Assembly (NCBI GenBank): GCA_900471815.1
Contig: UICE01000002.1
Span: 62,001-126,000 of the forward strand
DNA length: 64,000 nucleotides
DNA from: Hyphomicrobiales bacterium
GTDB taxonomy: Bacteria; Pseudomonadota; Alphaproteobacteria; Rhizobiales; Rhizobiaceae
Direction of reading: 5' to 3'
The notes beneath the pieces are model-generated. The model had not been told where the DNA came from. It saw only the letters and a program-made list of their open reading frames with translations, and searched no databases. Shown piece by piece: positions 18,111 to 28,054 of the stretch; position 1 is the stretch's first letter; each line of letters begins with the position of its first letter. The position numbers and the translations under genes are program-made.

Positions 18111-18173
18111 GATTTTCTGTGCTTCCGGTGCTCATGGACAAGAACGTCCACTGCGCTCCGGTTCTCGAAAATC
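18111..18173. repeat. 63-bp imperfect palindrome downstream of agmatinase
   Basis: GATTTTC and GAAAATC bound the element, CCGG blocks lie symmetrically inside, and TGGAC/GTCCA form the top of the stem. Similar GC-rich palindromes occur between genes in many rhizobia. It may end agmatinase transcripts (no T-run is present) or be a dispersed repeat; only one copy was noticed here. Confidence 0.5.
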
Positions 18174-18277
18174 ACCCCAGCTAACTCATCAGTTTAAATT
18201 TGATTTTCGGCAACCTCCCACATTGAATCCGCTTTTCTCGCTAACTATCTGAATTCAAAGCTTCCAAAGGTATTTTG

Positions 18278-19213
18278 ATGAAACCGAAAATATTTATCGA
18301 CGGCGAACACGGCACCACAGGTTTGCAAATTCGCACCCGGCTTGCGGGGCGCGATGATCTAGAAGTCATCTCCATTCCTGAAGCCGAACGGCGCAACAAG
18401 GATTTGCGCGAGGAGTTTCTGAAGGCTGCGGATGTGGCGATTCTTTGCCTGCCGGATGAAGCTTCAAAGGAAGCCGTTGCTATTCTCGAAGGAAACAATT
18501 CCACCAAGATTATCGACACGGCGACAGCGCACCGCGTTCACCCTGACTGGGCCTATGGCTTTGCGGAACTCGACAATACGCAGCGGGCAAAGATCGCCAA
18601 AGCGCGGCTTGTCGCCAATCCCGGCTGCTATCCCACCGGCGCGATTTCCCTGATTCGCCCATTGCGTGATGCTGGCATATTGCCGGCCGATTATCCAATT
18701 TCGGTCAATGCGGTTTCGGGCTATACGGGCGGTGGCAAGCAGATGATCGCGCAGATGGAAAACCCTGACGCACCAGACCATATCGCGTCCAATCATTTCC
18801 TTTATGCGACGTCTCTCAAGCATAAACATGTGCCGGAGTTGCAGATGCATGGTCGTCTCGATCGCAAGCCGATTTTCAGCCCAAGCGTTGGCCGCTTTGC
18901 ACAGGGCATGATTGTGCAGGTGCCGATCTATACGGACGAGCTGAATGGCGGTGTTTCGATGGCTGACATTCACGCCGCACTCGTCGCCCATTATGAAGGC
19001 CAGAATATTGTTCAGGTCGTACCGCTTGAAACAAGCGCCACCCTGCCCCGTCTCGACCCTGAAGAACTGCGCGATACGGACATCATGAAGCTTTACGTGT
19101 TCGGCACGGAAGGCTCCGGACAGGTCAATCTCGTAGCCCTTTTGGACAATCTCGGCAAAGGCGCTTCGGGCGCGGCAGTGCAGAACCTTGATCTCATGTT
19201 GGGTCATGGCTGA
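18278..19213 (+). CDS. argC: N-acetyl-gamma-glutamyl-phosphate reductase (short type)
   Basis: This NADPH enzyme is the third step of arginine biosynthesis. At 311 residues it belongs to the shorter second class of ArgC. The nucleotide-binding start is [15 protein letters not shown], the catalytic cysteine is Cys117 in [10 protein letters not shown], and [13 protein letters not shown] and [14 protein letters not shown] follow. The ATG at 18278 is preferred to the TTG one codon earlier. The next gene starts inside its last codons (8-bp overlap), implying translational coupling. Confidence 0.95.
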   Translation: MKPKIFIDGEHGTTGLQIRTRLAGRDDLEVISIPEAERRNKDLREEFLKAADVAILCLPDEASKEAVAILEGNNSTKIIDTATAHRVHPDWAYGFAELDNTQRAKIAKARLVANPGCYPTGAISLIRPLRDAGILPADYPISVNAVSGYTGGGKQMIAQMENPDAPDHIASNHFLYATSLKHKHVPELQMHGRLDRKPIFSPSVGRFAQGMIVQVPIYTDELNGGVSMADIHAALVAHYEGQNIVQVVPLETSATLPRLDPEELRDTDIMKLYVFGTEGSGQVNLVALLDNLGKGASGAAVQNLDLMLGHG

Positions 19214-20060
19214 CAAACTTCTGCAAAGCCTGCCAGCCGAATGGTATCTTTCTGAACCCGAACTGTTCACAGAAACCCATACCAGTCGCATCATTATGGT
19301 GCGGTTGGAAAATGGTGAGAAGGCTGTGGTTAAGCAGTTGAATGCCACCGGCATGGAAAATGAGTTGCGTGGCGCGCACTATCTTGAATGGCATGATGGC
19401 CATGGGTGCGTGCGCGTACTCAAGCAACAAGACAATAATCTCCTGCTGGAATATGGCGGCTCGCGCACCCTGCTCGATCATCTGAATGAACATGGCGATT
19501 CATCGGCAACATTGATCTTCACTGATCTATTCCAGCGATTGCAGGAAACCTTTCGCAGCCAGAAACCGGTTTCACCGGATTTCGTGCCATTGCGGAAACA
19601 ATTTTCCAGCCTTTTCAAGAAGGCAGAGAAGGACCGCAAGGCCGGTGAGCGAAGTGTATTTGTAGACGTGGCCGCAATTGCAGACCGGTTGCTCGACAAT
19701 CAACGTGATATTCAGCCGCTGCATGGTGACATACACCACGAGAACATTCTTTTTGGCAAACGTGGCTGGTTGGTTATCGACCCGCAGGCATTGCTGGGCG
19801 ACCCGGCCTATGATGCCGCCAATATGTTTTACAATCCGGTGGAACGGACTGACTTGCGTACTGATCCGAAACGCGTGGCCACCATGGCGAAGATTTTCGA
19901 AGACGTGTTCAGGCGTGATCGCAAAGACTATCTGGAATTCGGCATGGCGCATGCATGCCTATCTGCTTCATGGCATGATGAAGACAAGAACCACGAAGAG
20001 CGAGATCGCAGCCTTGCCGTGGCGACGACTATCCGCGAGGTGCTCGCCTCAGCCGCCTGA
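19206..20060 (+). CDS. APH(6)/hydroxyurea phosphotransferase-like kinase
   Basis: This 284-residue protein has the protein-kinase-like phosphotransferase fold. The N-lobe lysine is in [10 protein letters not shown], the catalytic loop is [12 protein letters not shown], and the metal-binding segment is [19 protein letters not shown]. The D-P-x-x-L-x-G-D-P-A-Y-D pattern matches the APH_6_hur family, which includes streptomycin 6-phosphotransferases. As a chromosomal gene overlapping argC by 8 bp, it is more likely a metabolic or orphan small-molecule kinase than an acquired resistance gene. Any resistance phenotype is untested. It converges with the MFS gene, overlapping it by 12 bp. Confidence 0.82.
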   Translation: MADKLLQSLPAEWYLSEPELFTETHTSRIIMVRLENGEKAVVKQLNATGMENELRGAHYLEWHDGHGCVRVLKQQDNNLLLEYGGSRTLLDHLNEHGDSSATLIFTDLFQRLQETFRSQKPVSPDFVPLRKQFSSLFKKAEKDRKAGERSVFVDVAAIADRLLDNQRDIQPLHGDIHHENILFGKRGWLVIDPQALLGDPAYDAANMFYNPVERTDLRTDPKRVATMAKIFEDVFRRDRKDYLEFGMAHACLSASWHDEDKNHEERDRSLAVATTIREVLASAA

Positions 20061-21272
20061 ACGTTTTACGAGTCTTGCCACCACGACGAATGTCATGACC
20101 CCCAGCATAGCGATAATGGCGACGACAACGAGCGCTGCCGTCGGCCCGAAATGCTCAAGCAGAAATGCAAAAATGAAAGGCGCCACCGAAGAAACGATCA
20201 GGCGAGACGAGGTGATTTTGCCGAGAATTTCGCCATAGCCCTGATGACCGAACAACGCTAACGGCAATGTGCCCTGCACGATGCTGTTCAATCCCGATCC
20301 CATGCCAAACAGAATAGCGAACATGACCGCTCCGGCAATCAAAGGTATGGGTGCTGGCAGCAGCAACATCATGAATGCGAGTGGGATCATTACCGTGGAA
20401 ACGATTGCGATGGTCATCGCAGAGAACCGGCCACCCATAAGCATATTGATGAGGCGGCTTGCAAATTGCGCCGGTCCAAACATCGTCCCGACGAAGACTG
20501 CGGAGGAAGCGCCTAGCCCAACCGCGCCGAGCACTGGTACAAAATGAATAAGCATTGATGAAAGCGAGAAGCTCGTCAGCGAAAAACCCATTGCCAAAAG
20601 AACAAGAGCAGTTTTGCGATCATCATATTGTAGCGAGCCGCCAGCCTCCATCGCGTGGGGCGGTTGAGGCGAAGCATTGTGCGTCATCTTCGCCGAGCGC
20701 CGTGTCATTTGTGACAGCCAGAAGTGGATGGGGAAGCAGACTGCGACTTGCAAAACGGCGTAAAACAGGAAGATTTCGCGCCAGGTGAAGGTGTCCAAAA
20801 GTGCTGTGGCAAGCGGCCAGAACAGTGTCGACGAGAAACCGCCCATCAACGTCAAATAGGTTATCCGGCGCGGCGCGAGCTGTGGGTCTACTTGTACCAG
20901 TACGGCAAAGGCAGTGTTATAAAGGATGAAAGGCGTGGCTATGCCTGTTGTGACCAAAGCGGCCGCAAACATCCACCAATTGGTTGAGACAGCGCAAAAA
21001 ACAAGGGAGAGCGCCGCAGCCAGTGAGCCGAGGGTCATGACGCGCCCTGCCCCAAACCTGTCTGCCCAGCGACCTGACCATGGCGATACAATGCCGCCAA
21101 TCAACAGCGTTCCGGAAAACGCCGCAAACAGCCATTCTCGGGTCTGAGCAAACTCCTGCCCTACAACCGGAGCCAGAATACTGAAACTATAGAAAAGCGT
21201 ACCATAACCGATGATCTGCGTGATACCGAGGCCAACTACCGTAGCCAGCGACCGCCTCGCACTGATGATCAT
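20049..21272 (-). CDS. MFS transporter
   Basis: A 407-residue inner-membrane carrier with about 12 hydrophobic helices in two halves. The first half has GLGITQIIGYGTLFYSFSIL and the loop motif SGRWADRFGAGRVMTLGS between helices 2 and 3; the second half has GLGASSAVFVGTMFGPAQFASRL. The gating of the second half resembles monocarboxylate-type permeases. The substrate cannot be inferred. It is monocistronic, convergent with the APH-like gene; ctaA lies upstream on the same strand. Confidence 0.85.
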   Translation of the reverse strand: MIISARRSLATVVGLGITQIIGYGTLFYSFSILAPVVGQEFAQTREWLFAAFSGTLLIGGIVSPWSGRWADRFGAGRVMTLGSLAAALSLVFCAVSTNWWMFAAALVTTGIATPFILYNTAFAVLVQVDPQLAPRRITYLTLMGGFSSTLFWPLATALLDTFTWREIFLFYAVLQVAVCFPIHFWLSQMTRRSAKMTHNASPQPPHAMEAGGSLQYDDRKTALVLLAMGFSLTSFSLSSMLIHFVPVLGAVGLGASSAVFVGTMFGPAQFASRLINMLMGGRFSAMTIAIVSTVMIPLAFMMLLLPAPIPLIAGAVMFAILFGMGSGLNSIVQGTLPLALFGHQGYGEILGKITSSRLIVSSVAPFIFAFLLEHFGPTAALVVVAIIAMLGVMTFVVVARLVKRSGG

Positions 21273-21351
21273 AATTTTAGTTTCCGATATGCATGCTTAA
21301 CAGGGTTAGCGTCAGGACCTGCAAACTAACTGAGTCTCTCACTGTAAGCAG

Positions 21352-22449
21352 TCAGTTTCCTTGTACAATCTTCGTTTCAAGCGGATATGCGCCTTTTGTT
21401 GCGCGCCAATGCGCCACAGCAAAGCCAAGCAGAACAATTGCAAAAAGCTGGTGAAGCAATCCGAGCCCGATCGGCACTTGCATAAGCAACGTGGTAATGC
21501 CGATTGCGGCCTGAGCAGCGACCAGCAGCGCGAAGAAAACTGCACGTCGGGCATGCGTCGTCTCAGGCGCCATGCGCGTGGTTGAGAAAGCATGCCAGAT
21601 CGCCATGGCAAAGACGAAATAAGCAAAGATGCGATGGACGAATTGCACAGTCTTCGGGTTTTCAAAGAAATTGTGCCAAATCGGCTGAATAGGAAACATG
21701 TCGCCCGGGATGATTGAGCCATCCATTAGCGGCCAGGTATTATAGGACAGCCCCGCATCAAGGCCAGCAACGAGGGCGCCAAGATAAATCTGAATGAATA
21801 CAAGCACGACCAGCCAGCCGGAAAAGCGCTGAATGGGGCGATCTGCCGGTTTTTCAGTATAGACCGCCAAACCTCTTGCCACGTACATGACGGCTGCGAA
21901 AATAATGCAAGCCAAAGTCAAATGTGTAGCGAGACGGTATTGGCTGACATCGACCCGAACAGCCAGCCCTGAGGCGACCATCCACCAGCCTACGGCACCT
22001 TGCAGACCGCCTAGCGCCAAAATACCAATCATGGGCCATCTGAGGCGTCGCTCGAGTCGGCCCGTAAGCCAGAAGAAAGCCAGCGGCAGGGCAACAAGAA
22101 AACCAACGCCCCGAGCAAGGAACCTATGAGACCACTCCCACCAGAAAATCTGCTTGAACTCAAACAGGCTCATGCCTTTGTTCAATTGTTGATACTGCGG
22201 AATCTGCCTGTATTTATCAAACTCTTCCATCCACTGGTCATATCCAATAGGCGGAATAATACCGTGGATCGGCTTCCATTCGGTGATGGAGAGGCCCGAA
22301 CCCGTCATACGCGTGGCACCACCCACGAACACGATGGTCGCCAGCACCACCAGCACCACATACAACCAGATACGGATATGCTGGCGATTTCTCGCTTCGC
22401 GATCCTGCACCAAGACAAGCGCGTCTTCGGACGTAATATGGGCGGCCAT
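21352..22449 (-). CDS. ctaA: Heme A synthase (COX15/CtaA)
   Basis: This integral membrane enzyme converts heme O to heme A for cytochrome c oxidase. It is 365 residues with eight predicted helices. The signature [25 protein letters not shown] has the conserved Glu; histidines for heme ligation appear in [28 protein letters not shown] and LGLLHQLFA. This is the alphaproteobacterial/mitochondrial class. The ATG at 22449 ([10 protein letters not shown]) is preceded by AAGGAG; a longer frame to 22518 has no such site. Confidence 0.95.
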   Translation of the reverse strand: MAAHITSEDALVLVQDREARNRQHIRIWLYVVLVVLATIVFVGGATRMTGSGLSITEWKPIHGIIPPIGYDQWMEEFDKYRQIPQYQQLNKGMSLFEFKQIFWWEWSHRFLARGVGFLVALPLAFFWLTGRLERRLRWPMIGILALGGLQGAVGWWMVASGLAVRVDVSQYRLATHLTLACIIFAAVMYVARGLAVYTEKPADRPIQRFSGWLVVLVFIQIYLGALVAGLDAGLSYNTWPLMDGSIIPGDMFPIQPIWHNFFENPKTVQFVHRIFAYFVFAMAIWHAFSTTRMAPETTHARRAVFFALLVAAQAAIGITTLLMQVPIGLGLLHQLFAIVLLGFAVAHWRATKGAYPLETKIVQGN

Positions 22450-22609
22450 GCAAAAACTCCTTGGAGCCGGATAGGTGAAGCATCTTGCGGTGCATGACAA
22501 GCGGCGCTTACGCGACACGCCGTCGCGTTTGCAAGCCTCGCGTGGCTTTTTCGCTTTTCGAGTGAGGATTTAACAGATAGATCAACCTAACGCTCAATTG
22601 GATAGCAAA

Positions 22610-22825
22610 ATGCCCGTAAGGCTGAAGAAACTCATCGGAACATTTTTCCTGGTCGCGCTGGTCTGCGTCTACGCCATTGTCGCGACAATTTTTGCTGTGG
22701 CTCTCCTTGGCAATGCCAGCCCGTGGATCCACCTGCTCTACTTCTTCGGCACAGGCATATTGTGGGTGGTCCCGGCGATGTTCATCATCAGCTGGATGGA
22801 GAAGGCGCCCAAGACCAAAATCTAG
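22610..22825 (+). CDS. DUF2842 small membrane protein
   Basis: A 71-residue protein with two transmembrane helices (TFFLVALVCVYAIVATIFAVALL and LLYFFGTGILWVVPAMFIISW) and a positively charged start MPVRLKK. The layout, including the W-P-A turn near the end, matches the alphaproteobacterial DUF2842 family, whose function is unknown. The ATG at 22610 gives the family length; a TTG four codons earlier is less likely. It diverges from ctaA and ends 4 bp before the convergent deacetylase gene. Confidence 0.75.
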   Translation: MPVRLKKLIGTFFLVALVCVYAIVATIFAVALLGNASPWIHLLYFFGTGILWVVPAMFIISWMEKAPKTKI

Positions 22826-22829
22826 GCAC

Positions 22830-23882
22830 TCAAGCCTGAATAATCCGCCTGCCCGCATTGGCGATAGGTGTGGTCGCACCACTCATCATGGTTTTCGCAT
22901 AAACCAGCTTCTGGAAACGCCCATTGATCGAAATGCGCGGCAATATATGCATGTGAGCCCGATGTTCGGCGTGGATGGTGCCGTGACGGGTTGTCACTGC
23001 CGAAACAAAACCTTCCTGCGCCGCCAATGATGCCTCACGATCGCCCGCCGCTCTCACCGAGCCATAGGGATATGCGAAATGGTGCGGTCGTTTGCCCAAT
23101 TTGTCTTCCAGCATATCTGCGGATTGCCGCATTTCGAAAGAAACCATCTCAGGTGTCAATCGCTTGAGATTGTAGTGATGAACGGAATGCGCGCCGATTG
23201 TGCATAGCGGATCGGTGGCGATCTGACGCAATTCCTTCCAGTTCATAACATCGCGATCGGCAGCGACACCGCAAATCATGTTCTGGGCGTCACACATTTC
23301 CCGCAAGACAGGCATTTGCTGGAGTTCGGTCAGTGTTTCGGTGAAATAGCGCATCAAGGCGTGAAATGTCGCGCGCTTCTGGAACATTGTTGCGCAACGC
23401 CATTCCTGGCCGTTCGGTGCCTTGATGAAGCTAGCCTTGGCGACGAGAAGTTCCAGCACCTCCCACCACAAAACAGCCGCGCCTTCTATAAGACCGGGCG
23501 TTGCATAAACCGTGAAAGGCGCACGGTGTTTTTGAAAGACCGGATAGGCATGATGGAGATTATCACTATAGCCATCATCAAGCGTAACCGCCGCAAAACG
23601 GCGCCCACCCTTTGAGCCGGATGCAATGCGGGCGACAGCTTCATCCATGGAAACCAGCTCAATATCTTCCGATTTGAGGGATACCAGTATTGTGTCGAGA
23701 AAGGCCGGAGAGATTGAGAGCGAACGATTGACGCCTAGCGGACTTGTGCAGTCCGGCCGCACCCTGTGCAGCATGATGATTGAACCGAGACCGCCAAGAC
23801 GCGCGCGCGACCGCGATGCAAAGCCGCTATGCCAAGCCAGCCTCATCACGGCCTTGCGTATTAAATCGGCCGCGTGGACCAT
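22830..23882 (-). CDS. Polysaccharide deacetylase (NodB/CE4 domain)
   Basis: This 350-residue protein is a carbohydrate esterase 4 type deacetylase. The first motif AAVTLDDGYSDNL carries the catalytic base and metal-binding Asp, and TIGAHSVHHYNLKRL provides the metal-binding His pair. HFAYPYGSVRA lies further on, and MLHRV near residue 37 is the usual N-terminal strand. It would remove N-acetyl groups from a polysaccharide, as HfsH does for the Caulobacter holdfast. No clear signal peptide is visible, so it may act in the cytosol. The start is uncertain: the purine-rich site abuts ATG 23882, and ATG 23846 is an alternative. Confidence 0.85.
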   Translation of the reverse strand: MVHAADLIRKAVMRLAWHSGFASRSRARLGGLGSIIMLHRVRPDCTSPLGVNRSLSISPAFLDTILVSLKSEDIELVSMDEAVARIASGSKGGRRFAAVTLDDGYSDNLHHAYPVFQKHRAPFTVYATPGLIEGAAVLWWEVLELLVAKASFIKAPNGQEWRCATMFQKRATFHALMRYFTETLTELQQMPVLREMCDAQNMICGVAADRDVMNWKELRQIATDPLCTIGAHSVHHYNLKRLTPEMVSFEMRQSADMLEDKLGKRPHHFAYPYGSVRAAGDREASLAAQEGFVSAVTTRHGTIHAEHRAHMHILPRISINGRFQKLVYAKTMMSGATTPIANAGRRIIQA

Positions 23883-24004
23883 TCCTTCACCAACTTTGAT
23901 TTATTTAGAAGCAACAGGATAGTTATTGCTCCAATAGAGCATAGTGAATGCTGATGATATATCGAATACCTTCGTCGTAAATCGTCTTTTCGTGGAACGC
24001 AAGA

Positions 24005-25141
24005 ATGAACCATCGGCAGCTTGAAGCAAAAATACTGATCGATGGCCGTGATGTTGAGGCTGCCTGGTTTGAACTTGGTGCCGATTTCATCTCGGGAGCC
24101 TCGCAAACGCCGCGTTGGCTTGCGCTTTGGCAATCTCTGGTCAATCGCGATTGCCTTGTCGCGGCGCTTTATTGCGAGGAGCAACCTGTTCTTATCCTGC
24201 CGCTGGAAATCCGGCAAACCGGGCCGCTACGTATCGCGATATATGCTGGCGGCCCTCATGCGAATTGCAATTTTCCCGCCATTTTGCCGGGTCAAAACAT
24301 TACGGCGGACGCGCTTCGTTTGCTCTTCGATGCCCTGCACCATGCGCGTCCCGATATCGACCTTGTATCGCTGACCCGTCAGATGGGTGAACTTGGCGGC
24401 GTTGCAAATCCCCTGATAAAAATTCCAAGCAGGGTTAACGCAAATATAAGCCTTGCCATCACGTTGGACGGAAATTTCGAGACGGTTCTCGCCAGGGGCA
24501 ATGCGAAGCGCAAAAAGAAAAAGCACAGGCACGATATGCGCCGGTTCGAGGATGCAGGCGGCTTCGGCATCATCACCGCGACAACGCCGGAAGAGACCAA
24601 TGCGATGCTCGATAATTATTTCGAGCATAAAGCAACGCGGTTGGCGCAGGCGGGGATTAAAAACACTTATGAACCAGCGGGCGTGAAGGACTTCTTCAAG
24701 CAGCTTTTTGCGGAGGAAGCCGCCGCATCCTCGCCGCGTTTTCAGTTGAAAGCCTTGAAGGTTGCCGGGCAATATCGTGCAGTCCTTGGAAAATCTTATG
24801 CTGCAGGTCAGACCTTCATCGATTTCGTTGGAATTGCTGAGGACGATCTGGTCAGCACGAGCCCGGGCGAGTTTCTGTTCTTTGAAGATATTGCCGCAAG
24901 CTGCCGGACCGATTTGGATATTTATAGTTTTGGCATAGGGGATGAACCCTATAAGCGCAGCTGGTGCGATATTGAGCTGCCAACCTATGATACCGATATC
25001 AGCCTTACGGCAAAGGGCAGGATTTTCCAGGCATGGCTTCAGGTTCGCCGCAAGCTGGTGCGCATGATGAAGCAGAATGAATTTGTCTGGGCAAAGGTGA
25101 AAAAACTGCGCTCAATGTTGCGCGGCGCGCGCCGAAGTTAA
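24005..25141 (+). CDS. FemAB/CelD-like GNAT acyltransferase for polysaccharide modification
   Basis: A 378-residue cytosolic protein of the BioF2-like GNAT type. The N-terminal half has PRWLALWQSLV and LILPLEIRQTGPLRIAIYAGGPHANCNFP, typical of the CelD/BcsL-like family. The basic RGNAKRKKKKHRHDMRRFEDAGG follows, and the C-terminal GNAT core includes FIDFVGIAEDD, SPGEFLFFEDI and FGIGDEPYKRSWCD. Proteins of this class acylate sugars or peptides; HfsK of Caulobacter holdfast synthesis is a known functional parallel. It is divergent from the deacetylase and meets the Wzz-like gene tail to tail with a 4-bp overlap. Confidence 0.8.
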   Translation: MNHRQLEAKILIDGRDVEAAWFELGADFISGASQTPRWLALWQSLVNRDCLVAALYCEEQPVLILPLEIRQTGPLRIAIYAGGPHANCNFPAILPGQNITADALRLLFDALHHARPDIDLVSLTRQMGELGGVANPLIKIPSRVNANISLAITLDGNFETVLARGNAKRKKKKHRHDMRRFEDAGGFGIITATTPEETNAMLDNYFEHKATRLAQAGIKNTYEPAGVKDFFKQLFAEEAAASSPRFQLKALKVAGQYRAVLGKSYAAGQTFIDFVGIAEDDLVSTSPGEFLFFEDIAASCRTDLDIYSFGIGDEPYKRSWCDIELPTYDTDISLTAKGRIFQAWLQVRRKLVRMMKQNEFVWAKVKKLRSMLRGARRS

Positions 25142-27303
25142 GCCCGGCGCACGAGCCTGCCAGCTTCCAGCCACAACTCGCCAGGATGGAAGGGCGTCAG
25201 CAGATTTGGCTCAAGAAAGCGCGCGTCATAAACGGCTTTTGCAGTGGCAGTCACGTCCGGATCATCCGGGTTGACCACGCCGAGAATAAGCTCTGTGCCC
25301 TCAGCCAGCAAATGCTTCAGCTCGGAAACAGTAGACGGGCCGCCATCGACGACAACCAGATCATAGGCAGACTGCAAGGCGGTCAGAATCATTGGCAGAC
25401 GCCCGACCGATTGCATAGCCTTTACCGGATCATGATTGCCGAGCGGAATAATTTCGGCCTGTGAGTAGTGATCGAGATGAATAACATCGCTGAAGTGTTT
25501 TTCAGAGACGAGCAGATCGGTGATGCCGGGTAAGCTACCATTATCCAGCATGGAACGCCCGATCTCCGGCGAACCGGTCATATCAACGAGAATCACGCGT
25601 ACGCCCCTGTCCGCCAGTTCGCGCACCAGCAGGATCGTCAAGGCGGACGCTTCATCGCCCTCTGGCGAGACGATGACCGCCCTCGCCGCGCCACTTGCCA
25701 TGATTCGATCAGCGACAATGGCGACACTGGTATGATCGGTTTCTATAGGCTGAAGCGTCTCCGGCATGATCGGCAGCGGAGCAGACTTGTCTGATGCAGA
25801 TTGAATCTCTTCTGTGGCCGGTGCAGCAGCCACTGCCGCTACAGGTGGGGACATGATTGCGGGCTGATCGATGGGCCGCGCCGGCACTTCATAAGCGCCC
25901 GATACAGGACGCAAGGCCCGGCCACTGAACAGCGCGTGGAGAAGGGTCCCAATGCTCAAGATCAACAATGAAGCTACGAAGGCAGCGAGCGTCATCGGAA
26001 CCTTTTTGGGGAAGTAAGGTTCGATTGGGCGATCGGCGCGAGAGAAAATGCGAGCATCAGCAGGCATGTAGCCCCGATCTGTGCGCGACGATGCCTCGCG
26101 GTAACGCGTAAGATAGGATTCGAGCAGTTGGCGCTGGGCCGTCGCTTCGCGTTCCAGCGCCCGCAACTCCACTTCTTCCTCACCGGCCCGCGATGACTGC
26201 GCCTTGAGCTGGTTCAGGGAACGATTCAGCTCTGCCTCACGCAAGCGCGCAGTTTCTGCTTCGTTTTCAAGGCTTGCCAGCACCTTGCGCGCTTCGAGGC
26301 GTATCTGATTGTTCAAGTCGGCAAGCTGCGAGCGCAATGCCCTTATTCTGGGATGTCCGCTAAGCAGTGAAGCCGACAGGTCAGCAATGTCGTTGTTAAG
26401 CTGGACCTGGCGTTCGCGCAGCCGCTGGATCAAAGGTGAAGCAATGACATCCGGCAGGGTTTCCGCCTGCGCGCCACTTTGCAATGCTGCCCGTACGCTT
26501 GCTGCGCGCGCTTCGCTTGCGGCCCTGTTGGCGCGAACGCGTGACAATTCACTAGAAAGTTCCGAAAGCTGCTGGGTTGCCAGCACCGCATTATTCTGCC
26601 CAATCAAGAGATCGGACGAACTGCGATAGGCCGCAACCTTGGCCTCCGCATCCTTGACTCGCTTGCTCAAGTCCGCGATCTCTGGCTGTAGCCAGCCCGT
26701 GGCATCCGTATTTATTTCGGACTTCGCCGCCTGCTGCATAGCCATGTATTCATCTGCGATGGCATTGGCGACCGAGGCAGACAAATCCGCATCTTTCGAC
26801 GAAAATTGGACGACAATAACGCGGGACGCCTGAACACTGTAAACCAGCAGGCGGTCGCGCAGTGCCTGAAGAATATAGTCTGCACGCGTTTCATCGCTCA
26901 AATTACGGCCAAGCCCCACACTATCCAGAAGCCTGGACAACATTGAGGGTTCGGCGCTTGCGGTCAGCTCGGCATTTTTTGCCAGATCAAGCTTGGTGAT
27001 GACGTTGCGCAAAACATCGGATGAACCGATCAATTCAACCTGGCTTTTGATCGCTTCCTGATCAACCACAGGACGATCATCAGTCTGCTGATTGGCCGGA
27101 CGAGTGAATACGGATTCACGCGCTTCGATAAGGATACGTGTTTCAGCACGATATTTCGGCGAGACCATAGAGAGAGCGATGAAGGTCAGAACGGTGACAA
27201 GCAATGTACCAATGATGATGCGACGCTTGTTTTGCCATAGACTGGCAAACAGCGCACCCATATCGATGTCTACATCAGTGCCTGTGGATTTGGCCTGAGC
27301 CAT
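25138..27303 (-). CDS. Wzz/GumC-type polysaccharide co-polymerase with degenerate tyrosine-kinase-like domain
   Basis: This 721-residue inner-membrane protein controls export or chain length of a surface polysaccharide. A first membrane helix lies near 28-48 (RRIIIGTLLVTVLTFIALSMV), followed by a Wzz-type periplasmic domain with long coiled coil (about 190-400). A second helix is near 432-454 (TLAAFVASLLILSIGTLLHAL) and is followed by a Pro/Ala linker. The cytosolic C-terminal domain folds like a BY-kinase: AVIVSPEGDEASALT, VRVILVDMTGS and DLVVVDGGPS. The Walker A lysine is replaced (GDEAS rather than GxGKS/T) and no Tyr cluster ends the protein, so catalysis is unlikely. The start at 27303 (MAQAKST) is chosen over 27321. 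The gene is divergent from the Wza-like gene. Confidence 0.88.
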   Translation of the reverse strand: MAQAKSTGTDVDIDMGALFASLWQNKRRIIIGTLLVTVLTFIALSMVSPKYRAETRILIEARESVFTRPANQQTDDRPVVDQEAIKSQVELIGSSDVLRNVITKLDLAKNAELTASAEPSMLSRLLDSVGLGRNLSDETRADYILQALRDRLLVYSVQASRVIVVQFSSKDADLSASVANAIADEYMAMQQAAKSEINTDATGWLQPEIADLSKRVKDAEAKVAAYRSSSDLLIGQNNAVLATQQLSELSSELSRVRANRAASEARAASVRAALQSGAQAETLPDVIASPLIQRLRERQVQLNNDIADLSASLLSGHPRIRALRSQLADLNNQIRLEARKVLASLENEAETARLREAELNRSLNQLKAQSSRAGEEEVELRALEREATAQRQLLESYLTRYREASSRTDRGYMPADARIFSRADRPIEPYFPKKVPMTLAAFVASLLILSIGTLLHALFSGRALRPVSGAYEVPARPIDQPAIMSPPVAAVAAAPATEEIQSASDKSAPLPIMPETLQPIETDHTSVAIVADRIMASGAARAVIVSPEGDEASALTILLVRELADRGVRVILVDMTGSPEIGRSMLDNGSLPGITDLLVSEKHFSDVIHLDHYSQAEIIPLGNHDPVKAMQSVGRLPMILTALQSAYDLVVVDGGPSTVSELKHLLAEGTELILGVVNPDDPDVTATAKAVYDARFLEPNLLTPFHPGELWLEAGRLVRRA

Positions 27304-27430
27304 GCGATCACCCCATACCATATGCCTTAAGGGTAAAGACTTATGGTAACCACCAAGTTAAGACTTTTGCGCCCAGAACAGCCTTGTCATATCGCGAGCT
27401 TTACCAGCCATTAACCCTAATGAATTGATA

Positions 27431-28045
27431 ATGCACCCAGAGAATCGACAAGCGCGTTGCCAAGTTAGGGTCCGAATCGTGTTCAGCAAGCAGATATTTC
27501 TGGTATCAATCGGCATTGCCTGCATGACGCTTGGTGGTTGCGCCAGTTATCGCCCAGCGCCGCCTGCATTTAACGAGGCGATCAACAAGCCATATATGCT
27601 CGATGCGGGTGACCGAATCCGCCTGACGGTCTTTGAGCAGGACGGCATTACCAACACCTATAGTGTCGATCAGGCCGGCTATATTTCCATTCCGCTGATT
27701 GGCAGCGTGCCAGCGCGCGGCAAGACCATCCAGCAGATCGAGGCAGCAGTGGCAGCCAAGCTCAAGCAGGGATATTTGCGCGAGCCCGATGTTGCCGTCG
27801 AGATTGATCGCTATCGGCCCATCTTCATCATGGGCGAAGTGGGCGCTGCAGGCCAATATTCTTATGTTCCGGGCATGACCGCCCAGAAAGCCATTGCTGC
27901 CGCGGGTGGATTTAGCGCTCGCGCCAATCAAGGCGACGTCGATATTACGCGGCAATTTAATGGTGAAAGCCTCACAGGGCGTGTGACTATCTCAGATCAG
28001 GTATTGCCCGGCGACACGATCTACGTGCGCGAACGCTTTTTCTGA
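27431..28045 (+). CDS. Wza/GumB-type polysaccharide export outer-membrane lipoprotein
   Basis: A protein of about 200 residues with a lipoprotein signal: IFLVSIGIACMTLGGCAS, where the Cys of LGGC would be lipidated. It then has a polysaccharide-export domain (PYMLDAGDRIRLTVFEQDGITNTYSV) and one SLBB-type repeat (IFIMGEVGAAGQYSYVPGMTAQKAI). It would form or gate the outer-membrane channel for the polysaccharide made by the neighbouring genes. It lacks the long C-terminal part of E. coli Wza, so it is of the short alphaproteobacterial type. The start is uncertain: GTG 27479 gives a tidier signal peptide than ATG 27431. Confidence 0.9.
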   Translation: MHPENRQARCQVRVRIVFSKQIFLVSIGIACMTLGGCASYRPAPPAFNEAINKPYMLDAGDRIRLTVFEQDGITNTYSVDQAGYISIPLIGSVPARGKTIQQIEAAVAAKLKQGYLREPDVAVEIDRYRPIFIMGEVGAAGQYSYVPGMTAQKAIAAAGGFSARANQGDVDITRQFNGESLTGRVTISDQVLPGDTIYVRERFF

Positions 28046-28054
28046 TCGGCGCAC

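Noticed and set aside
19206-20060. Acquired streptomycin-resistance gene
   Set aside because: Motifs fit the APH(6) family, but the gene overlaps argC, has local base composition and no mobile element nearby. Acquired resistance is not supported.
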